The notes beneath the pieces are model-generated. The model was not told where the DNA came from. It ran no database searches and saw only the letters and a program-made list of their open reading frames with translations. Both the position numbers and the translations under genes were made by a program. This document shows, piece after piece, positions 57,020 through 64,000 of a DNA stretch of 64,000 nt (its first letter is position 1; each line of letters opens with the position of its first letter). Source of the stretch: Lunularia cruciata (Eukaryota > Streptophyta > Marchantiopsida > Lunulariales > Lunulariaceae); contig OX419756.1 in assembly GCA_948567375.1 (NCBI GenBank), forward strand, positions 69,578,333-69,642,332, read 5' to 3'.

Positions 57020-58904
57020 TGCCACAAATGGGCTTTTTGATGAAAGAAGAGAAGGAGAAATTCCCCGGCTACTTCCACCATTCAGCCTACTTGAATGGAC
57101 AACCGGATCTGTTCAAGGAAATCAAAAGCTATCACAAGTCAAACAAGGAGTATGCTCATACCAAGAATTTTGTACCTATCAAAGAATCATACAACACCAT
57201 TATGATTAGTAAAAAGGTACACTCAACTAAGGTCAAAACCTTGGTTTCCAAGAAATGAAAGCAAAATTAGGTCATCAAAGTATTTTTAGGATAAAGTGGA
57301 AGTGGTGGACTTGGGAAGCAAGGTGGAAACAAAGCCTCTAGGATTGATGAAGGCCGTTCTAGGTCTAAAAAGGAAACCTTCCAAAATGTGAACAAGGTAG
57401 ACAATGATGACTAATTTTTATACATATTTTCACTAGATGCTAACATCAAAACCTCAAGAGAAGCAACAAATGATGAAACACATTCATCACCAACCCTTGA
57501 AGATGTAACTCATGACAAAGGGAAAGCACCAATAGAGGAAGACAACAATGCTCCCATCACAATTTTGAACAAAGTACTTGTGTATGTACCTATTTTCTTC
57601 TTTGAACCTTGTTGGCCTAAGAGTCCTATGGTGAAGATTGTGGATGTCATTTTGGGATTGGGATCATCCACGTGAGGTCCTTTGATGCTTGAGGAAATCC
57701 AGACACTAGAAGAATAAGCCCATAAATTGAAAGAAGAAGATTCCACTATAGGAAACCTAAAAGAACAAGACAACCCCACCGGTGTAGCCACCAAAATGAC
57801 ATCAAAACATCAAGACGGAGAGTGCTCCTCATGATAAACCATGAGCACAATCTTTAGCATGAGATGAGAAGATGAATACAATCAAGTGTTCTTTCCATCA
57901 TCTAAATTATGACAATAATTTGATGGCATGGTTGATGTTGGTCTACTTTATACATGCAATAATGCCAACGGTGGAACTTTTGGAGGAAATTGCACCTTAC
58001 TCCAAAGAGCTGAAACCCACAATTGACAAGCATGTTAAGCTCATAAAGCACCTTCATGATAAGACAAGTACAATGGCCAAGGACAAGGCCTTGCTTCACA
58101 CCAAACTACACAACACCAACAAATGACTTGCAAAGGAGACAGCATCGTTGCAAGAGAAGAACCAACTCTTTGAGAAGTTCCAAAAGGAGGAATTGGCATT
58201 TTGAGAAAAAGTCATCCATGATACCTACAAATGGGTGTTGATGAAGTGCAGAGCAAAGTCATAGAACATGAGCCCGGCATGAAGAACAGATTATGGCAGA
58301 AAACAAAGAAGTGGTAACTATCAGAACAGAATTGGAGGTTGCTAACACAAAGGCAGTTGCAGTGGAGGTTTGGTACAAGAACCTAAAAGAGCTTACAGAT
58401 CTTCATATCCAAGAATTAACAATGAGCCTAAGGAGGAGGAAATTTAAACAAAGGTAAGAGAGGACCTAAAGTCAAGACGTCAACAACAATGCAAGAAATT
58501 AGTGGACAAGCATATGGCCTTCTCACAACCATAGAGCATATGGCAACTCAACTCATGGGCCAGTTAGAACAGATGGACAATGCCACAATGAGTGATTGAA
58601 GATCAAAGACATCAAAATGAAAATCAAGGCTCTCATGAGGAAGGTCTATATGAATGACCAATTAGTAACCCTGTCACTCAATCTGAAGAGCCACACAAAA
58701 TCCAAGTTCAAAGAGGCACAAACAAGTGTTGCTAATGAGGCTATCAGGCATAAAAAGGAGCTTGTAGAGATGTAGCTAAGATTGCTCATTCAAATTTGTG
58801 AGGACAAGTGTAATTCATCATTGGTGCCACCAGATTGAGCTAGATTGAACTCTAGATGATTAATGACCTCAATGATGCCTTACAACCAAAGCCACAACAA
58901 ACTT
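57020..58904 (+). pseudogene. Unknown coiled-coil ORF, composite copy 2
   Basis: Collinear with 23290-25266: MKEEKEKFPGYFHHSAY (57037), KEIKSYHKSNKEYAHTK, KESYNTIMISKKVHSTKVKT (57180). Then PTLEDVTHDKGKAPIEEDN (about 57495) and a helix-rich Lys/Glu part (LLEEIAPYSKELKPTIDKHV, 57978). It ends NDLNDALQPKPQQT next to the LTR end at 58905. The 5' part seen at 22856-23290 is missing. Function unknown. Confidence 0.5.
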
Positions 58905-59311
58905 TGCAATGAGAAATCCATCTCATAGTCAACTGCATCTCATAGTTTTTACACCCTGCAGTTTGTTTACATCTCATAGTCATATCCAAGACACTTTGTA
59001 CTTGTAAATAGATCATAGACCTTAGTGTAAATACAAAATTCAAGTGGATCCTTATATGAAAAATTAAGTTGCAACAAACCCTCTGAGCTGGCAATTCCAT
59101 GTCAAATGTACCCACTTAGAGATAAAATTAAGATAAAATTAAGATAATATTAGTGAGGAATAGATGTAATTAGAAGATCTCCAACATTTTGTAGTCACTA
59201 GATATCTTTGGTGGTTAAGTATGAAATTTATATAAGGCCTTAATCCAATGTCTTCATTTGGTGCAAATTTCCATTGCATTGGTGTTATGTGTATGTGTGT
59301 GTTTTATGTAT

Positions 59312-59911
59312 TGTAATACCATTAGCTCAAAAGATTATTTAGAGGTGAAGATTGGCTTGGTGATATCTTGAGTGATCTTTAATATGATGGCCTAAGAAGA
59401 TCAGATAGAAGTGTCACCAAACAGCACTTCCATTAGTAGGGTATAGGTCAAAAACATTAAAAGCTTTAGAGTAAATTTTGGAGCCTAAATGGATGAATTA
59501 GCCTCAAAAAATAGCAAATGTTGCCTCTATCAAGATGAAGGTGTTGCCTTATCCACCCTTTCATGTTCCATTGAGAGCTTTCTAACAAAACTTCACCCAT
59601 GCTGTTTGGAGCTTCCTACAAGAAGACTCCTTGAAGATTCCCTCGGGTCAAACTTGTTTGACCACAAAGAACAACAATCAACATGTCACTAATACATGCA
59701 ACTAATCTAAATGTGGTGCTTGTTGACATGTCACCAATCCATGTATTTGATCCAAGGTTGTAGATCCCTTTGAGTGTATCTTCTTTACTATATAATAAAG
59801 GCAAGGTGTTTCTTTGGGGTATCGGAGTATTTAGGGATGAAAGCTTGTGTTTCTCTTGTGTTTCTTCTATTTTATTTCTCTTAGGGTTCCTCTTTTCCTC
59901 AAAACATTACT
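59312..59911 (+). mobile_element. Solo LTR S4 (orthologue of S1)
   Basis: TGTAATACC...CATTACT, 600 bp, with a perfect 5-bp target duplication TGTAT (59307-59311 and 59912-59916). Confidence 0.88.
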
Positions 59912-60203
59912 TGTATGAATGTGTGCATACTTAGTCACTTTGTTGTGAGGAATTTTGGCATAAAACATTGGCATGGAAGAATCATTTGTGTGTACTAGAG
60001 GATGGACCTTTGTGTGCTCTACATAGATCATGAACAATATCATTATGTAATTTTATAGGCCTAAGTATCATTGAGTACTACAAATTGGATGACTAAGTAG
60101 TATGGATCATTCTTACCTCTTGTAATGTAGTGCCTTTTGGGAAAGGTAAAACATTATGCTACAATATTAGATGATAGATAGATAGGACCCTTGAGAGATT
60201 TGA

Positions 60204-60800
60204 TGTAATGTTCCAAGGATAGGAGAACCCCTAAGAGAAACCCACAATAAGAAACACAAGGCTTCACATTCAAAACTCCAATGCTTCTATGGAGCACCTT
60301 GTCTTTACTTTATAGCAAAGAGGATTCCCTCAAAGGAAGCTCCACCCTTGGACCATATACATTGACTGGTGACATCTTAGCAAGCTCTACCCTTAGATTA
60401 GTTGCATGCATGGGTGACATGTTGGTTTTGGTTTTGTCTGATTGGTCAAACAAGCTGTGGTTAGAGGCAAATTTTTGAGAATCTTCTTATAAGAATCTCA
60501 AAATCACATGGGTGAGGTACCATTTGAAAGTTCTCAACAAGAAAATCAAGTGTGGAAAGGAAGAGCAGCCTTCTCTTTCTCTAAAAGAATTGGCACATTT
60601 TGAGGCCTAATTCATTCATTTAGGTCCCCAAAAGTGGCTCTAAAAGTTTTAGGTTATTTTTGGCTCATATCCTATTACTAGAAGTACTCTTTTAGTAAAA
60701 TCTCTATCTGATCTAGTGATTCCATCATATATAACATCCTCTTAAATATTACCAAGCCAATTTTCACTTCTAAATAATATGTCTAGCTATTGATATTACA
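60204..60800 (-). mobile_element. Solo LTR S5 (orthologue of S2)
   Basis: Reads TGTAATATCAATAGCTAG from 60800 leftward and ends ACATTACA at 60204; 597 bp. Flanks TTTGA / TCTAA are a decayed target duplication, consistent with TCTGA / TTTGA at S2. Confidence 0.8.
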
Positions 60801-60915
60801 TCTAATATAAAATACCAAGACCAAGCGGAGAAATAAGAGAATGGAATATCACATTGGGACACTTGAATGTGGGAAACTTTGAATGCGTAGCATGAGCTTT
60901 GGTTTTGGTGTTTAT

Positions 60916-61169
60916 CAAGAAGCTTCCTTGAGTCTCTTTCTTTGAATGCAAGCCAAGTGAATCAAGAAGCTTCTCAAGAAGCTTCCTTCTAGAAGTTGTT
61001 TACTTGGTATGCAAGCTAAATTGTTGGAAGCTTCTAGAAGCTATCTAGTTGGGATACAAGCTAAGATTCCCAAGAAGCTTCCTCTCAAGATTTTCCACTT
61101 GGCATGCATGTTACCAAATACTTGGGAGGATACCAAGTAGTTTCCTAGATACGTCTAGAATATTCTAGG
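60916..61169 (-). promoter_or_regulatory. HSE-like palindrome cluster in chromovirus U3
   Basis: AAGAAGCTTCC at about 60917-60927; AAGAAGCTTCTCAAGAAGCT at 60964-60983, continuing to a TTCTAGAAG at 60987-60995. A perfect three-unit GAAGCTTCTAGAAGC is at 61027-61041, AAGAAGCTTCC at 61072-61082, and TCTAGAATATTCTAGG at 61154-61169. GAA and TTC alternate at 2-base spacing in the best sites, the plant heat-shock-element rule. Confidence 0.55.
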
Positions 61170-61269
61170 CTAATTTGGCCTATTTGCTACTTTTTTTGCC
61201 TTGACTTACTTTGTTGCTAAGCTCCATCTTGTTATATATTCCCCCACTACTAGTTGGTGACATCTTTGT

Positions 61270-61480
61270 TTCCATTGAAGCTTCAAACTCTTGGACAGCC
61301 ATTTTTGCATTATGAAAATGAGAAAGAGTCTCCTAAGTGGCATCATGAAGGGGATACCCTTTCCATACAACTTTTCACTCTATATGTTATTGGTGGCCTT
61401 GTTGAATGTGGTGATGTGCAAGGATCTAATCAACTTCATACTCTCCATAATCATTGATATGGATGGGAGGAAGATGAGGT
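61270..61480 (-). pseudogene. Chromovirus chromodomain, copy 2
   Basis: EYEVD*ILAHHHIQQGH, then KVVWKGYPLHDAT*ETLSH and FHNAKMAVQEFEASMET. The conserved Trp after DAT reads as a stop (TAG for TGG). It is better preserved than copy 1 and confirms the chromovirus assignment. Confidence 0.8.
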
Positions 61481-62372
61481 TGGAAACAAGAGGAAAAAGA
61501 AGATGGATTAGGAACAAAGGGAACTTGGAAATATGAAAGATATGGTGGATGTGCATATGACAAGGCAAGGCAAGTAGATAAGAAATAGGAGAAATAATTA
61601 GGGTGATATCAAAGGGTCCTATCTAATTAGGAGCAAGTTTACAAAGTTAGGTATCAAGTGTGAGGGGTTGGTTACTAGATGAGAGTATGATCTTATCACC
61701 AAACTTGAAAGGTGAGATCACGATAATGGTGGTCTACATATTATTTTTGACAATTTTGAGCAACAAGGAGATGAGATTTGGCTTGTTAAAGGGATTGGGA
61801 TATGGTGGTCAAGAAGGTGAGGGACATGAGATGGAGAAGGAATAAGAAGAGATTTTGGAAGGATTTTGGCCAAAATTGTGGAAAAAGGGAGAGCATCTAG
61901 TGCTTGCATGTTTGAAGTTATTGTATGCAAACTTTGTAGTTGCAAGACATTCATGCCAATTGATATAGTGAATGTTAATGAAGGTACAAAACATATCTTC
62001 TAAGGTGCAATTTTCATGTTCAATTTTTCCATCAGTTTGAGGATGATAATTTGTGGACAAAGCAAGCTTGGTGTCAAGTATCTAGAAGAGAGTTTGCCAA
62101 ATTTTCCAATTAATCAAGGCTGAGTACACAAGGCATCCCATGATGTTTGAAGATAGTGTCAAAGTAGATTTGTGCCATGTTGGAGCATCCATGGTATTAA
62201 AGGCTGGTGCTAAATGGATTTGCTTACTAAGCTTATCCACAAACACCATTGTCATTATGTGACCTTGCTTTGTCTTGGGCAAGGATGTAATGAGATCTAA
62301 TCTCATTTTTTCCCATCAAGCAGATGGATTGGGGAGTGGTTGAAGGAGTCCATTTGATTTCTGGTTGCTAGC

Positions 62373-63114
62373 TCTAATACTCCAAGGACAAGAGAAGAGA
62401 GAAAACACAGATTGCACACTCAAACATTCGATGCCCCAAGGGAGCACCTTCTCTTTATTATATAGGCAAAGAGGATCTCCTCCAAGGAAGCTCCACCATA
62501 GGATTAGGGACACAGATAGGTGAATGTCAGCAAGCTCCACCCTTGGATAACTTACTTGGATGGGTGACCTGTCTGGTCTAGGTCCTATCTGGTTGGTCAA
62601 ACTAGCTTTGACTGGAGGGAATCTTTTAGGGAATCTTCCTGTAGGAATCTCAGAATCACATGAGTAAGGTACCGTTGGAAAGTTCTCAACAAGACAAACC
62701 AGGGGGGAGGGAAGGCCAGCTTTTCCTCAATTGGGGGGGGGGGGGATCTGCACATTTTTGAGACCTAATTCATCCATTTAGGCCTCCGAAATTGCCTTCA
62801 AAGATTTCAGGCATATTTCGGTTCCTACTCTATTTGTAGAAGTCCTCTTTTGGTGATAACTCTTTCTGATCTGTTTAGTCCATCATGTGTAATATCTTTC
62901 CAGATGTTACCAAACCAATTCTCACCTTTAAATCATATGTCTAGCTATTGGTTCTAAGGTTCTCAAGTCTATTTCGGTTTCTGCCCTATTAGTAGAAGTA
63001 CTCTTTTGGTGATACTTCTATCTGATCTATTTTGACCATCATGTATAACATCATTCTAGGTGTTACCAAACCAAATTTCACATCTAGATCATATGGCTAA
63101 CCCTTGGTATTACA
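62373..63114 (-). mobile_element. Solo LTR S6 inside the chromovirus integrase
   Basis: Minus-strand TGTAATACC...GTATTAGA, 742 bp, with a perfect target duplication CTAGC (62368-62372 and 63115-63119). The integrase frame (CESYQCNKA | ASNQKSNGLLQPLPNP) continues across, and the sister copy at 28800 is uninterrupted. U3 is internally duplicated as in S3. Confidence 0.92.
62733..62745 (+). repeat. Homopolymer G13
   Basis: Thirteen G in a row inside solo LTR S6. The related S3 (50985-51030) has ordinary sequence here, so this is a recent expansion or a sequencing artefact. Confidence 0.9.
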
Positions 63115-63586
63115 CTAGCCTTGTTACATTGGTAGCTCTCACACAATTGGACCAGCTCTCAAACATCTTTTGCCATGTTGGGCCACCACCATTGGCATTG
63201 GAGGGTATCAAAGGTCTTGTCCACACCCATATGACCAGCGATTTGTAAGTCATGGGCTTCTTAGAGGTGCACAAGTTGGAGATCATCCTTGGTTGGAGCA
63301 TGTATCCGGTCCTCATGGAATAGAAGGCCTTCCTTTAATGAAAACATGTTGTACTCTTTTTTGCATGTTGCAAGATGACCTTGTCCCATATGAAAGAAGG
63401 GATCTTGTTGTAGAGCTATTTGAAGTCAATTTGGACCTTGGAGTCAACTGACATCATTGTAATTGCCACCATGATGAGAGGAAGAGATTTCATATCAGGT
63501 CATTGTGATAGAGTATCAGGGATGACATGGAACTGACCAGGTTTGTACTCAATTTTGATAGAAAAAAAATGGAGTTGTTCCTCCCA

Positions 63587-64000
63587 TCAATGATATTGAC
63601 TCTTCATGTGTTTCAAATGTAATGTTTGTAACAAGAGTTTGTGATTGGTTTGCATGATCATTTGTTTTCCCAAAAGATAATGCATCCATACCTTGGTGGC
63701 ATATATCATTGCTAGTTGTACTTGATCTTGTGTAGGGTAATTCCTTTCTACAATGTTTATTTGGTGAAACACAAAGGCAATGGGATGTAATCCATCTGGG
63801 AATTCTTGTTGCAACACAACTCCAATGGCAAAGTTAGAAGCATCAAGTCAACCACACAAGGTAGTTGAGGATCATATGGTTGAAGAATGTGTGTTGAAGA
63901 CAAACACTATATGTTTTAGCTTCTAGAATGCTTCTTCATGCTTGGTGATCCATTGAAGGCTAGATTTTTCCCCAAGAGATTGGTCAATATGGTGCTACCA
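63587..64000 (-). pseudogene. Chromovirus RNase H, copy 2, partial
   Basis: LQQEFPDGLHPIAFVFHQIN, then PTQDQVQLAMIYATKVWMHY and LLGKQMIMQTNHKLLLQTLH, collinear with 29270-29600 and a little more intact. The frame is open from 63817 to 63587; upstream sequence continues to the window edge. Confidence 0.8.

Larger units (their letters stand above)
58905..61236 (-). mobile_element. Chromovirus 3' LTR, copy 2, with two nested solo LTRs
   Basis: Starts TATAACAAG (TG changed to TA) at 61236 after a GTGGGGGAATA tract and ends CTCATTGCA at 58905. TATA box CATATAAGG near 59051-59056. Without the solo LTRs and target repeats about 1.1 kb remains. Collinear with 25267-27651. Confidence 0.75.
61237..64000 (-). 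mobile_element. Chromovirus pol, composite copy 2, runs off the window
   Basis: Minus-strand RNase H (63817-63587 and beyond), integrase (63420-63115 and 62372-61800), chromodomain (61480-61270), purine tract, 3' LTR. Collinear with 27652-29800 once the solo LTR at 62373-63114 is removed. The 5' part lies beyond 64000. Confidence 0.85.

Noticed and set aside
60204..60800. S5 and S2 as the chromovirus's own 3' LTR
   Set aside because: Their ends (TGTAATACC type) differ from the chromovirus LTR start (TGTAACAAGG after the purine tract at 27651/61236), and they carry their own target duplications.
1..64000. tRNA, rRNA, snRNA or miRNA genes
   Set aside because: I found no cloverleaf-like or conserved RNA sequence by eye; a covariance-model scan would be needed to be sure.

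Overview
The window looks like nuclear DNA from a seed plant with a large, old, retrotransposon-filled genome. A gymnosperm is my best guess, from the heavily decayed Ty3/gypsy and Ty1/copia relics, the nested solo LTRs, and a lone intron-containing class III peroxidase; the sequence does not prove the taxon. There are no operons, CRISPR arrays, rRNA genes or tRNA genes. Only one gene reads as intact: a four-exon secreted peroxidase on the minus strand at 13257-14811. Almost everything else is broken mobile-element sequence.

Layout. 1-4367 holds a decayed coiled-coil ORF (998-3613) and the end of a long LTR. 4368-11200 is a ruined plus-strand gypsy element (protease, RT, RNase H, integrase) with a 2 kb non-coding block inside its RT. 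13257-15120 is the peroxidase and its promoter, with flanking DNA to 18014. 18015-22250 is a plus-strand Ty1/copia element that kept its 5' LTR. 22856-31200 is a composite: an unknown plus-strand coiled-coil ORF, then the 3' end of a minus-strand chromovirus whose LTR was hit twice by solo LTRs. 31352-35197 carries two peroxidase pseudogene fragments on the plus strand. 35660-40790 (plus) and 49827-40800 (minus) are two members of one Athila-like gypsy family meeting tail to tail. 49828-56313 is a second copy of the coiled-coil ORF (minus), split by a solo LTR and by a 3.3 kb pyrimidine-rich block. 57020-64000 is a second, collinear copy of the composite.

How the parts relate. The composite is present twice in direct orientation about 33.6 kb apart, and shared versus private insertions date the events. 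The peroxidase relatives lie in opposite orientation, but about 1.5 kb of flank is shared in the same orientation, so a local inversion followed duplication. The most unusual signals are a coiled-coil ORF that in separate loci sits directly against a gypsy LTR/PBS boundary, and a cluster of heat-shock-element-like GAA/TTC palindromes in the U3 of the chromovirus LTR. No element is autonomous as read: pol genes carry stops, frameshifts or lost catalytic motifs.
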